From positions 1 through 64,000 of IMG/VR virus record IMGVR_UViG_3300042561_001206: a DNA stretch of 64,000 bases, one strand, 5' to 3'. Below, piece after piece: positions 35,848 through 42,159 of the stretch. The position numbers and the translations under genes are program-made. This stretch comes from a virus. Within the stretch, counting starts at the first letter, position 1; each line of letters begins with the position of its first letter. Below the pieces are notes generated by a model, which saw nothing but the letters and a program-made list of their open reading frames with translations, was not told the origin of the DNA and did not search any database.

Positions 35848-36211
35848 AGAAATCTTACCAAGCATTCTTCAAACGAAGAAAGACGTTCTAGAAAATGAAT
35901 CTGATTATAAACCTTTTATCATAAATCGCTCACTCTCATATCATATGGATTGTATTTTATATGCAAATCAAATGAATATGTGTGGAAATTTACCTCCAAA
36001 ACTACAATACCAATATTTTCTAAATACCGTAAGACCAATGAAACGTAAGTTTCAGTCTTGGCAAAAGCAAGAGACCATCAAAAATTTAGATTGCGTTAAA
36101 GAATATTTTGGTTATTCAAATGAAAAAGCCAAAGAGGCCTTGCGTATTCTAACCGATGAACATATCGCTTTCATAAAAGAACAATTAGAAAAAGGTGGAG
36201 TGAAAAAATAA
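35831..36211 (+). CDS. gp62: Clamp loader small subunit gp62
   Basis: 126 residues, shorter than T4 gp62 (187). DYKPFIINRSLSYHMDCILYANQMN and YFLNTVRPMKRKFQSWQKQE match the conserved gp62 core. One copy joins four gp44 subunits in the loader. Overlaps the HNH gene by 17 bp and regA by one base, so translational coupling is likely. Confidence 0.85.
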   Translation: MTDLFKEILPSILQTKKDVLENESDYKPFIINRSLSYHMDCILYANQMNMCGNLPPKLQYQYFLNTVRPMKRKFQSWQKQETIKNLDCVKEYFGYSNEKAKEALRILTDEHIAFIKEQLEKGGVKK

Positions 36212-36621
36212 TGGTAAAAATAGAAAACATGGTAGAGGTGACTCTAAAGGAAAAAGATGACTTTTTAAAAGTTCGTGAAACTTTAACGCGAATCGGTGTC
36301 GCTTCCAAAAAAGAAAAAGTTCTTTACCAGTCTTGTCACATTCTACATAAGCAAGGCAGATACTACATCGTACACTTTAAAGAACTTTTTGCATTAGATG
36401 GTAAAAATACAGACTTTTCCGAGAACGATATTGCAAGAAGAAATACAATTGCAAAATTGTTGGAGGACTGGGAACTGTTAAAAATTGTTGATAAGAATAT
36501 GGTTGAAGACCCCATAGTTTCTTTATCTCAAATTAAAATTCTTTCGCATAAAGAAAAAGAAGATTGGCAATTAATTACCAAATATAATATTGGTAAAAAA
36601 GCACAGAACGTGAATAAATAA
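36211..36621 (+). CDS. regA: Translational repressor RegA
   Basis: 136 residues (T4 RegA, 122). MVEVTLKEKDDFLKVRETLTRIGVASKKEKVLYQSCHILHKQGRYYIVHFKELFALDGK is the RegA signature. It binds start regions of early mRNAs and represses them. Its order after gp44 and gp62 is as in T4; gp43 is displaced ~14.5 kb downstream here. A structured leader follows immediately. Confidence 0.92.
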   Translation: MVKIENMVEVTLKEKDDFLKVRETLTRIGVASKKEKVLYQSCHILHKQGRYYIVHFKELFALDGKNTDFSENDIARRNTIAKLLEDWELLKIVDKNMVEDPIVSLSQIKILSHKEKEDWQLITKYNIGKKAQNVNK

Positions 36622-36623
36622 CC

Positions 36624-36702
36624 ATATCCCAATCGGGATGGGCTAGCCTACCGAGGTTAAGGCTAGTAAAATAAACCTCGGACCAACGCCTTATGGGTTG
36701 GT
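36624..36702 (+). ncRNA. Structured leader with H-type pseudoknot before hsp20
   Basis: Three elements in ~80 nt. A small hairpin ATCCC-AATC-GGGAT (36626-36639). Then a pseudoknot: CTAGCCT (36643-36649) pairs with AGGCTAG (36660-36666), and the loop sequence CCGAGGTT (36651-36658) pairs with AACCTCGG (36674-36681). Loops are 1, 1 and 7 nt (A-rich), the classical H-type geometry. Then hairpin ACCAAC...GTTGGT (36682-36702) followed by ATTTTATT. Could be a regulatory RNA, an autoregulatory site or an mRNA stabiliser; no known riboswitch consensus recognised. Confidence 0.65.
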
Positions 36703-36736
36703 ATTTTATTAACTCGCTTATTTTAAGGAGAAAAGC

Positions 36737-37180
36737 ATGACTCTTCACTACGGCAAATCTTTGCTGCCTGCAACTGTTGGTTTCGAACGTCTTCTTAGCA
36801 CATTTGAAGAATTTGATAGGGCGGTCAAACCACAAACCTACCCTCCATACAATTTAGTAAAAACAAGTGATACCAATTGGACTATTGAAATCGCTATTGC
36901 GGGGTTTACCCGAGATGAAATTGATATTACTCTTGACGATGGTAAACTTTTGGTCACAGGTAAAAGTGCCGATAAAGATACTACTCGTGAATTTATCCAC
37001 TATGGTATTGCAAAGCGGGACTTCAATCATCGATTTATTTTGGCACAAACGGTACAGGTAAAATCTGCTAATATTGTCGATGGGCTTCTTATAATTGAAC
37101 TGGAAAATATTATTCCAGAAGAAAGAAAGCCAAAGAAAATTCAAATTGGTAGCAAAAATACAACACTCTTGACAGAATAG
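36737..37180 (+). CDS. hsp20: Small heat shock protein Hsp20
   Basis: 147 residues with an alpha-crystallin domain: YNLVKTSDTNWTIEIAIAGF, DEIDITLDDGKLLVTGK, YGIAKRDFNHRFILAQTVQV and VDGLLIIELENIIPEE, the IbpA-type pattern. Hsp20 is a near-universal gene of marine T4-like phages and is thought to help fold virion or scaffold proteins. AAGGAG precedes the ATG. An AATAAATA late-like box (36613-36620) and the pseudoknot leader lie upstream. Confidence 0.9.
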   Translation: MTLHYGKSLLPATVGFERLLSTFEEFDRAVKPQTYPPYNLVKTSDTNWTIEIAIAGFTRDEIDITLDDGKLLVTGKSADKDTTREFIHYGIAKRDFNHRFILAQTVQVKSANIVDGLLIIELENIIPEERKPKKIQIGSKNTTLLTE

Positions 37181-37197
37181 TCATTTTCGAGTATAAT
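37169..37197 (+). promoter_or_regulatory. Consensus sigma70 promoter (TTGACA-17-TATAAT)
   Basis: Both hexamers match the consensus perfectly with a 17-nt spacer. It starts inside the end of hsp20 and drives the small-gene operon from 37223. Confidence 0.92.
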
Positions 37198-37222
37198 TTT
37201 ATTATGGATGCGGTGAGTTAAC

Positions 37223-37354
37223 ATGGAAACATACTTGACAATGACAACTTTTACTGCCTTTGCTTTGGGTGCCTTTCTTGGTGCACTAGTTGGAAGGTTG
37301 GTAACATTTTGTCTCATGTCAGTATGTTTCCTTTTCTTATTGTTTAAGCTATGA
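37223..37354 (+). CDS. Small membrane protein, 43 residues
   Basis: ATG at 37223 with GGTGAG 5 nt upstream, 26 nt behind a perfect sigma70 promoter, and its stop overlapping the next start (ATGA). Nearly the whole peptide is hydrophobic (FTAFALGAFLGALVGRLVTF and then CLMSVCFLFLLFKL), with a Gly-rich GxxxG-like stretch, so one or two membrane passes. Early expression plus membrane insertion suggests a host-envelope or exclusion function; that is inference. Confidence 0.65.
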   Translation: METYLTMTTFTAFALGAFLGALVGRLVTFCLMSVCFLFLLFKL

Positions 37355-37542
37355 ATACAAAAGATCAACCAATTAAAATGCGCAATCGCTTTAATTTGAC
37401 GGATGTTTATTACACATTAGCGCACTGGCCGTCTAAAGAAATTGATGGTGTTTTGTTTCTACCTGTAGTAAAAAATTATCCTTCAAATCAAAAACAACCT
37501 TTACATTATATCCGAAAAGATTCTTTGGAAAAAACTAAATGA
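37351..37542 (+). CDS. Hypothetical small protein
   Basis: 63 residues, coupled to the small membrane gene upstream (ATGA) and overlapping the phosphoesterase gene by 4 bp. FNLTDVYYTLAHWPSKEIDGVLFLPVVK is the central stretch. No family recognised. The tight overlaps support that it is real. Confidence 0.6.
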   Translation: MNTKDQPIKMRNRFNLTDVYYTLAHWPSKEIDGVLFLPVVKNYPSNQKQPLHYIRKDSLEKTK

Positions 37543-38318
37543 AAATTGCACTTGCATCTGACGTTCATCTGGAATTCGGTACTACATCATTCAATAACAC
37601 TGATAATGCAGATGTTCTTATTTTATCGGGTGATATTTGTGTCGCTAACAATTTTCATCCTACAGATAAAAAATTTTTTCGTGAATGTTCTGAGCGTTTT
37701 CCAAATGTGATTTATATCATGGGAAACCATGAACACTACAATGGTGATTATACACTGACCGAAAATCTTCTTCGTGAAGAGTTGGAAGAATTTACAAATA
37801 TTCATCTGCTTGAAAAGCAAACGGTTGAGATCAATGGCTACACTTTTATTGGTGCTACTCTTTGGACCGACATGAACAAAAACGATCCTAATACTTTGTG
37901 GCATGTTAGCCGTGTAATGAACGATTTTCGTATTATTCGTAATAGTGGAGCGATTGAAGATCGAGAAAAACTTACTCCAATGTTTGTGTATAATGAACAT
38001 GTGAGTACAATGCACTATATCAAGAGTGTCATTGACGCTAACCCTGAAGGTAAGTTCGTAGTTGTTGGGCATCATGCACCATCTAAGAAGTCAGTGAAAC
38101 CTCGCTATCATGGCGATATTCTTACGAACGGTGCTTATTCTTCGGACTTGTCGGAGTTTATTCTTGACCACCCACAAATCAAACTATGGACGCATGGGCA
38201 CACTCATGATGTTTTTGATTATATGATCGGTGATACTCGTATATTGTGTAATCCTCGTGGATATGCTCTATACGAAGAGCGCGCTGATGAATTTGAATTG
38301 CTTTTTACGGAGATTTAA
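37539..38318 (+). CDS. Calcineurin-like metallophosphoesterase
   Basis: 259 residues with the full motif set: ASDVHLEF (DxH), LSGDIC (GD), MGNHEHY (GNHE), VVGHHAP and THGHTHDVFDY (GHxH). Cytosolic; probably a phosphodiesterase acting on nucleotides or cyclic nucleotides. Distinct from gp47 and from the LpxH/PlcP-like enzyme at 46605. Expressed from the perfect sigma70 promoter, hence early. Confidence 0.85.
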   Translation: MKIALASDVHLEFGTTSFNNTDNADVLILSGDICVANNFHPTDKKFFRECSERFPNVIYIMGNHEHYNGDYTLTENLLREELEEFTNIHLLEKQTVEINGYTFIGATLWTDMNKNDPNTLWHVSRVMNDFRIIRNSGAIEDREKLTPMFVYNEHVSTMHYIKSVIDANPEGKFVVVGHHAPSKKSVKPRYHGDILTNGAYSSDLSEFILDHPQIKLWTHGHTHDVFDYMIGDTRILCNPRGYALYEERADEFELLFTEI

Positions 38319-38319
38319 A

Positions 38320-38601
38320 ATGCCTATTTTTATGATTGATACTGTTCACACTTTTCGCCATAAGTGGCTGATTGAAGCAGAGACATTGGAACACGCTTAC
38401 GATGAAATGGTGATGACTGAACATGATCGTAAGTTTGATGAACTGACACAAAAATGTCTCGGTGAAATGATTATTGATGGGCGTGAAGTGACACGTGAAG
38501 AAATTGATAAAGTAGTTGCAACTCTTAAAGAGGACAAGGATGAATGGGTAAATCATTGGCTTGTGGATAAATGTATTCATAAAGTCGATTATTCTAAATA
38601 A
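38320..38601 (+). CDS. Hypothetical acidic protein
   Basis: 93 residues from the ATG at 38320 with ACGGAG upstream; a longer frame from 38230 would overlap the phosphoesterase. MIDTVHTFRHKWLIEAETLEHAYDEMVM at the start, then charged helices. No family recognised. Last gene before tRNA-Arg(TCT). Confidence 0.55.
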   Translation: MPIFMIDTVHTFRHKWLIEAETLEHAYDEMVMTEHDRKFDELTQKCLGEMIIDGREVTREEIDKVVATLKEDKDEWVNHWLVDKCIHKVDYSK

Positions 38602-38606
38602 TATTT

Positions 38607-38681
38607 CTGGCCGTCGTTCAATGGATAGGACAGCATTCTTCTAAAGTGCGAATGGGGGTTCGATTCCCTCCGGCCGGGCCA
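38607..38681 (+). tRNA. tRNA-Arg (TCT)
   Basis: Acceptor CTGGCCG/CGGCCGG, anticodon loop CTTCTAA (TCT, reads AGA), T-loop TTCGATT, encoded CCA. Lies apart from the main array, between two protein genes. Confidence 0.92.
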
Positions 38682-38698
38682 AACAATTTCGAGGTTTT

Positions 38699-39157
38699 GT
38701 GAAAGAAAAATTTATTAATGCATATATGAAGGTAGCCGAAACGTTTGCCGAATTGTCATCGGCTCGGCGCCTTCATGTTGGCGCGATTATTGTAAAAGAT
38801 GATCGTATCATTTCCATTGGTTATAATGGAATGCCCTCTGGTTGGGACAATGATTGTGAGGATTTAGTTGTCTATAGAAAAGAAATCGAACCTGGCATTT
38901 TTAACAACGAATATAAACATGAATGGAAAACAAAACCCGAAGTCCTTCACGCTGAGACGAATGCAATTGCTAAGTTAGCTAAATCTACCGAATCTGGAAA
39001 CGGCTCAACTTTATTTGTTACGCATGCACCTTGTATGGATTGTGCAAAACTAGTTTATCAAAGTGGCATTAGTTCAGTTTACTATAGAAATACTTACCGT
39101 TCCGAAGATGGTATTAATTTTTTAAATGCTGCTGGAGTGAACGTAAACAGAGTATAA
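38699..39157 (+). CDS. cd: dCMP deaminase
   Basis: 152 residues from GTG 38699 with CGAGG just upstream. Zinc-dependent deaminase motifs HAETNAI (His84, Glu86) and THAPCMDCAKLVYQSGI (PCMDC 111-115), plus RRLHVGAIIVKDDRIISIGYNGMP. Makes dUMP for thymidylate synthesis, as T4 Cd does. Usual length would be ~170-190; this one is compact. Confidence 0.9.
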   Translation: MKEKFINAYMKVAETFAELSSARRLHVGAIIVKDDRIISIGYNGMPSGWDNDCEDLVVYRKEIEPGIFNNEYKHEWKTKPEVLHAETNAIAKLAKSTESGNGSTLFVTHAPCMDCAKLVYQSGISSVYYRNTYRSEDGINFLNAAGVNVNRV

Positions 39158-39214
39158 TTCACCAGATGAAAAATCCATTGCTCTAAATAAAATGGAGCAT
39201 ACCTGGAGGATTAT

Positions 39215-39730
39215 ATGCATCTCAGAGTGATCAATAGTCCAGAAAAAAATTTCACCCCATTTGTAAGAAAAGCCTCACTTTTTTATGCGGAATATCTGAT
39301 GCCAAGTAAAAGGCTCAGAGATAACGTGCATCTAAAAATAAAGTTCAATAAAAAAAGTAACTATTGGGGTTTGGCATACATTGATGATAATAATGATGCT
39401 AAAAAACCTAGAAAGTTTGTAGTAGAATTACATCCTTGGATCGGCGCAAGAGAAATTTTTATAACCTTAGCACATGAAATGGTGCACATTCGACAATATG
39501 TCAAGGGTGACACCAATGAAAATTTATCCAAATGGAAAGGTGAAAGAATCAATTCAGAAGTGATGGATTATTACCATCATCCATGGGAAATGGAAGCTTA
39601 TAGTTTAGAAACTTGTCTATATACCAAGTTCGCTATAAAAGAACAATTATGGTATGTTTTTAAAGATATAGGTAATCCAGAATTACCAATCAAAGAAGAA
39701 AAAATAAAATGGAGAAGTAAACCAATTTAA
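39215..39730 (+). CDS. SprT-like zinc metallopeptidase
   Basis: 171 residues. AREIFITLAHEMVHIRQYV provides HEMVH (His87, Glu88, His91) and HHPWEMEAYS a downstream third ligand, the arrangement of SprT-like/M48-like zincin domains. Phage SprT-like proteins are of unknown target; cellular SPRTN degrades DNA-bound proteins. CTGGAGG precedes the ATG. The next gene starts 1 nt downstream. Confidence 0.7.
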   Translation: MHLRVINSPEKNFTPFVRKASLFYAEYLMPSKRLRDNVHLKIKFNKKSNYWGLAYIDDNNDAKKPRKFVVELHPWIGAREIFITLAHEMVHIRQYVKGDTNENLSKWKGERINSEVMDYYHHPWEMEAYSLETCLYTKFAIKEQLWYVFKDIGNPELPIKEEKIKWRSKPI

Positions 39731-39731
39731 T

Positions 39732-40475
39732 ATGAAAACTGCTTTATTATTGACAGGTAATCCAAGATTTTCAAAAGACTTCGATTCACAGATACATAAT
39801 CTAAAAAATAGCGAAATAGATTGGTATATTTGTTTTTGGAAAAGAGAAGAAGGTTTTGATCCAAAAATATCCAAAAATTGGCATGTGAAAAATTCTTGGC
39901 AAGTGTTGGAAAAAATAAAACCTTTTCTTCCACCTGGGCATAGAATTAAATATATTGAACTTCTCGATCCTAACGATTACTCCGTTTTGCCTTACGATTA
40001 TCAAGACTATTACAGTAATCCAATAAACATCTGGCAACAATATAAAATATTACAATATTGTGATAGGTGGAGAAGAGAATTAGATTCTTATGATTTAGTT
40101 ATTCGTTCAAGAACAGATTTAGGGCTTAGTGAAAATATCGATTTAAAATTGGCGTACAGTTGTTTGTCTAAAGATTCGAAGGTCATTTATACACCTAATA
40201 ATCAAAGAAACGGCTATATAGCAAATGTCGGTGGTTATCAAACCGGATTTTGTGACCAATTTGCAATAGGGTTACCACACATAATATCGGCATATTGTGA
40301 TTCTATAGATAAATTTCATGATTTGTATATGTCAGGCACAAAATACAATCCGGAATATCTTTTACAAACTGCACTGATGAACGAAGGTATAACTTGGCCT
40401 CCAACTTCTTTTGAGATAATAAGAGAAAATATACACTGGCAACCTATTGACCATGGAAAATGGGCGAACGTGTAA
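39732..40475 (+). CDS. TGxPR-family putative glycosyltransferase (copy 2)
   Basis: 247 residues. KTALLLTGNPRFSKDF, then IDWYICFWKRE and YDLVIRSRTDLGL, then YQTGFCDQFAIGLPH: the same plan as the protein at 33709 (MNDQFAIGN near the same place). Directly follows the SprT-like gene and precedes the tRNA array. Function inferred only from GT-like pattern. Confidence 0.55.
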   Translation: MKTALLLTGNPRFSKDFDSQIHNLKNSEIDWYICFWKREEGFDPKISKNWHVKNSWQVLEKIKPFLPPGHRIKYIELLDPNDYSVLPYDYQDYYSNPINIWQQYKILQYCDRWRRELDSYDLVIRSRTDLGLSENIDLKLAYSCLSKDSKVIYTPNNQRNGYIANVGGYQTGFCDQFAIGLPHIISAYCDSIDKFHDLYMSGTKYNPEYLLQTALMNEGITWPPTSFEIIRENIHWQPIDHGKWANV

Positions 40476-40541
40476 ATATTTTTATAAAAAATTAATAAAA
40501 AGCCTATATACCTGTATATTAAATTTTTTACGGAGATTTTT

Positions 40542-40646
40542 GTGTTAGTCTTATCCAAACCTACCTTTACAACATGCGAGTATCGCCCAAGCATTGCCGG
40601 CGATAATCTGTCATGGATACAAGGTACAAGGGGTTTGATGAGTTAA
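40542..40646 (+). CDS. 34-residue leader-peptide-like ORF
   Basis: GTG start with ACGGAG 7 nt upstream, TAA at 40644. The 34 residues (through TFTTCEYRPSIAGDNLSW to RGLMS) contain 19 of the 20 amino acids (no His). The end of the ORF lies over the 5' arm (40629-40638) of a hairpin that competes with the terminator at 40673-40704, the layout of a transcription attenuator. It might equally be a small gene of its own. Confidence 0.45.
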   Translation: MLVLSKPTFTTCEYRPSIAGDNLSWIQGTRGLMS

Positions 40647-40680
40647 AGTTCCAAAAAGTTCCAAAAATTCTCAAACCCCT
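40629..40680 (+). promoter_or_regulatory. Antiterminator-like hairpin overlapping terminator
   Basis: AGGGGTTTGA (40629-40638) pairs perfectly with TCAAACCCCT (40671-40680). The 3' arm shares bases 40674-40680 with the terminator stem, so the two structures exclude each other. Between them lies a short direct repeat AAGTTCCAAAAA. Confidence 0.55.
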
Positions 40681-40704
40681 AGATCGAAAGACTAGGGGTT
40701 TTTT
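40673..40704 (+). terminator. Rho-independent terminator before tRNA array
   Basis: AACCCCTAG (40674-40682) and CTAGGGGTT (40692-40700), 9-bp perfect stem, 9-nt loop, six T. Separates the upstream genes from the tRNA promoter at 40730. Confidence 0.9.
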
Positions 40705-40729
40705 GTTGTTGTATAAAAACAACAGTGTA

Positions 40730-40758
40730 TTGCCAAGACAAGCAAATGCTACTATAAT
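40730..40758 (+). promoter_or_regulatory. Sigma70 promoter P1 of tRNA array, with boxA-like leader
   Basis: TTGCCA, 17-nt spacer, TATAAT, 38 nt before tRNA-Gln. Just upstream is an inverted repeat GTTGTT...AACAAC. Downstream, GTTCTTTAAAAATTAG (40769-40784) resembles the boxA antitermination signal of proteobacterial rRNA leaders. Confidence 0.85.
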
Positions 40759-40795
40759 ACACATATACGTTCTTTAAAAATTAGATGTAACTTGT

Positions 40796-40869
40796 TGGGG
40801 TGTGGTGAAATGGTATCACACAGGATTTTGATTCCCGTATTCTTGGTTCGATTCCAAGCACCCCTGCCA
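40796..40869 (+). tRNA. tRNA-Gln (TTG)
   Basis: Acceptor TGGGGTG/CACCCCT with an open first pair, anticodon loop TTTTGAT (TTG), T-loop TTCGATT, encoded CCA. First tRNA behind promoter P1. Confidence 0.92.
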
Positions 40870-40876
40870 AAATTTA

Positions 40877-40964
40877 GGAAGCGTGGTCGAGTGGTCTATG
40901 GCGCCAGTCTTGAAATCTGGAGGTCCGAAAGGGTCCGTGAGTTCGAATCTCACCGCTTCCGCCA
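40877..40964 (+). tRNA. tRNA-Ser (TGA)
   Basis: Class II with long variable arm GGTCCGAAAGGGTCC-like; acceptor GGAAGCG/CGCTTCC; anticodon loop CTTGAAA; discriminator G; encoded CCA. Confidence 0.95.
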
Positions 40965-40972
40965 AATTTAAT

Positions 40973-41062
40973 GGAGTGATCCCATAATGGTATTGGAGCG
41001 GATTGCTAATCCGTCGGTTTGCGAAAGCAGGCTTCTGGGTTCGAGTCCCAGTCACTCCGCCA
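40973..41062 (+). tRNA. tRNA-Ser (GCT)
   Basis: Class II, acceptor GGAGTGA/TCACTCC, anticodon loop TTGCTAA (GCT), long variable arm, discriminator G, encoded CCA. Confidence 0.95.
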
Positions 41063-41064
41063 AC

Positions 41065-41159
41065 GGTAGGTAGCACTGGTGTGCGGCTGAGTCTTATAAG
41101 CTCGGGAGATCGGTCAGATGGGCTGAAACGGAAGGGTTCGAATCCCTTACCTACTACCA
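41065..41159 (+). tRNA. Class II tRNA with TAT anticodon (identity uncertain)
   Basis: 95 nt. Acceptor GGTAGGT/ACCTACT (G1-T72 wobble), anticodon stem TGAGT/GCTCG with loop CTTATAA (TAT, would read AUA), T-arm AAGGG-TTCGAAT-CCCTT, discriminator A, encoded CCA. The variable region is 27 nt and folds as TCGGTC/GGCTGA with a 5-nt loop, a class II arm. Isoleucine tRNAs are class I, so the amino acid is uncertain. Confidence 0.75.
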
Positions 41160-41166
41160 AATACAT

Positions 41167-41244
41167 GCACAGGTGGCAGAGAGGCCCAATGCAAGAGTCT
41201 GCAAAACTCTAAAGCCGTCGGTTCGAATCCGACCCTGTGCTCCA
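41167..41244 (+). tRNA. tRNA-Cys (GCA)
   Basis: Acceptor GCACAGG/CCTGTGC, anticodon loop CTGCAAA, T-loop TTCGAAT, discriminator T as expected for Cys, encoded CCA. Confidence 0.95.
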
Positions 41245-41286
41245 GTTGCAATAAAACAACGTTGTAAAAATACAACAAAATCGAAG

Positions 41287-41314
41287 TTGACAACGGTACC
41301 AATACCTGTATAAT
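41287..41314 (+). promoter_or_regulatory. Sigma70 promoter P2 of tRNA array, with boxA-like leader
   Basis: TTGACA, 16-nt spacer, TATAAT, preceded by the inverted repeat GTTGTAAAAATACAAC. Leader contains ATCTTTAAAAA...TAGCTGT (from 41350), shared with the P1 leader. Drives tRNA-Glu and what follows. Confidence 0.85.
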
Positions 41315-41375
41315 TGATTCTGTTGTCGATGCAGTAGTGATAACAAACGATCTTTAAAAAAAATAGCTGTTCAAT

Positions 41376-41450
41376 GCACGGTTCGTCTATCGGTTAGGAC
41401 GCTAGCCTTTCACGCTGGAAAGACGGGTTCGATTCCCGTACCGTGTACCA
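41376..41450 (+). tRNA. tRNA-Glu (TTC)
   Basis: Acceptor GCACGGT/ACCGTGT, anticodon loop CTTTCAC (TTC), T-loop TTCGATT, encoded CCA. Its ACCA end doubles as the first bases of the stem of the next RNA element. Confidence 0.93.
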
Positions 41451-41572
41451 TATTGAAGCACATTAGAATCTGTAAAAAGATCCAGGGTTGGTACACCTCA
41501 TGACTTTCGGCCGTGCTGAGTTTACGGAAACAAGCGGAAGCATGCATAGACCGTAGTGTGTTTCAATATGGT
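41447..41572 (+). ncRNA. Structured RNA element A joined to tRNA-Glu 3' end
   Basis: ACCATATTGAAGCACA (41447-41462) pairs with TGTGTTTCAATATGGT (41557-41572): 16 bp with one G-T. The arm begins in the tRNA-Glu ACCA. The 94-nt interior has further pairing potential (for example ACGG/CCGT). The same stem core ATATTGAAGCA recurs in element B. No ORF or tRNA inside. Comparable in position to the stable RNAs C and D of the T4 tRNA cluster. Confidence 0.6.
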
Positions 41573-41745
41573 AATAGGGTTCTGTCCCGTAAGGGAATGG
41601 TAACGAAAGTGCCTTCCAATATGTTCGGTGGCCAACGAGCATAGATGCGGAATGTATGAGTAGAGAGGTGAACGAAAGTTTGCGATAAAGCCCCGGTAGG
41701 CCTAAGCATGTAATGTGTACAAAGTACATCCCTGTATCAATTTTC
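41573..41745 (+). other. Untranslated stretch between element A and tRNA-Tyr
   Basis: 173 nt with no convincing ORF on either strand and no tRNA. It has local pairing such as ATGTGTAC-AAA-GTACAT (ending near 41730) and GC-rich segments (AAGCCCCGGTAGGCCT), unlike the AT-rich spacers of this genome. Probably transcribed and structured; function unknown. Confidence 0.45.
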
Positions 41746-41832
41746 GGGTGCGTAGCCAAATGGTTGACGGCAGCAGACTGTAAATCTGTGACATAAGAAA
41801 CGCTGGTGGTTCGAATCCATCCGCACCCACCA
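41746..41832 (+). tRNA. tRNA-Tyr (GTA)
   Basis: Class II, acceptor GGGTGCG/CGCACCC, anticodon loop CTGTAAA, variable arm, T-loop TTCGAAT, encoded CCA. Confidence 0.95.
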
Positions 41833-41834
41833 AT

Positions 41835-41908
41835 GCGGGTATAACTTAGTGGTAAAGTAGCTGGCTTTTAACCAGCAAATCCGAGTTCGATTCTCGGTGC
41901 CCGTACCA
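41835..41908 (+). tRNA. tRNA-Lys (TTT)
   Basis: Acceptor GCGGGTA/TGCCCGT, anticodon loop CTTTTAA, T-loop TTCGATT, encoded CCA. Confidence 0.94.
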
Positions 41909-41912
41909 AATT

Positions 41913-41989
41913 GCCCTCTTACTCCAATTGGTAGAGAGGACGGTCTTAGAAGCCGTAGAGTCTCAGTTCGAATCTGAGAGAGGGCACCA
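41913..41989 (+). tRNA. Class I tRNA with TAG anticodon (Leu by codon; identity uncertain)
   Basis: 77 nt. Acceptor GCCCTCT/AGAGGGC, anticodon stem ACGGT/GCCGT with loop CTTAGAA (TAG, reads CUA), variable loop of only 5 nt, T-arm CTCAG-TTCGAAT-CTGAG, encoded CCA. Leucine tRNAs are normally class II with a long variable arm, so the charged amino acid is uncertain. Its ACCA is part of the stem of element B. Confidence 0.78.
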
Positions 41990-42085
41990 TATTGAAGCAT
42001 TCTAAACTGGACGCAGGATCGGGGAAAGTCAAAAGCGGGTTGATCACCACAAGTAGACTGGAGATCAAGAGTGCTTTAATATGGT
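41986..42085 (+). ncRNA. Structured RNA element B bridging two tRNAs
   Basis: ACCATATTGAAGCA (41986-41999) pairs with TGCTTTAATATGGT (42072-42085): 14 bp with one G-T. The 5' arm uses the ACCA end of the TAG tRNA and the 3' arm uses the first three bases of tRNA-Asp. Interior 72 nt, no ORF. The stem core is the same as in element A while the interiors differ. Confidence 0.6.
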
Positions 42086-42157
42086 TCCATAGTATATCGG
42101 CGAGTATAGCGCCCTGTCACGGCGCAGGAACGGGTTCGAATCCCGTTGGGACCGCCA
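42083..42157 (+). tRNA. tRNA-Asp (GTC)
   Basis: Acceptor GGTTCCA/TGGGACC, anticodon loop CTGTCAC (GTC), T-loop TTCGAAT, discriminator G, encoded CCA. Confidence 0.95.
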
Positions 42158-42159
42158 AT

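Noticed and set aside
40816-41166. 116-codon minus-strand frame across tRNA-Gln, Ser and others
   Set aside because: Lies wholly on the antisense of several well-folded tRNAs; similar frames at 41463-41759, 41737-42000, 42412-42633 and 42679-42921 were rejected for the same reason.
41913-41989. Amber suppressor tRNA
   Set aside because: The anticodon is TAG (reads CUA), not CTA, so it would not read UAG stop codons.
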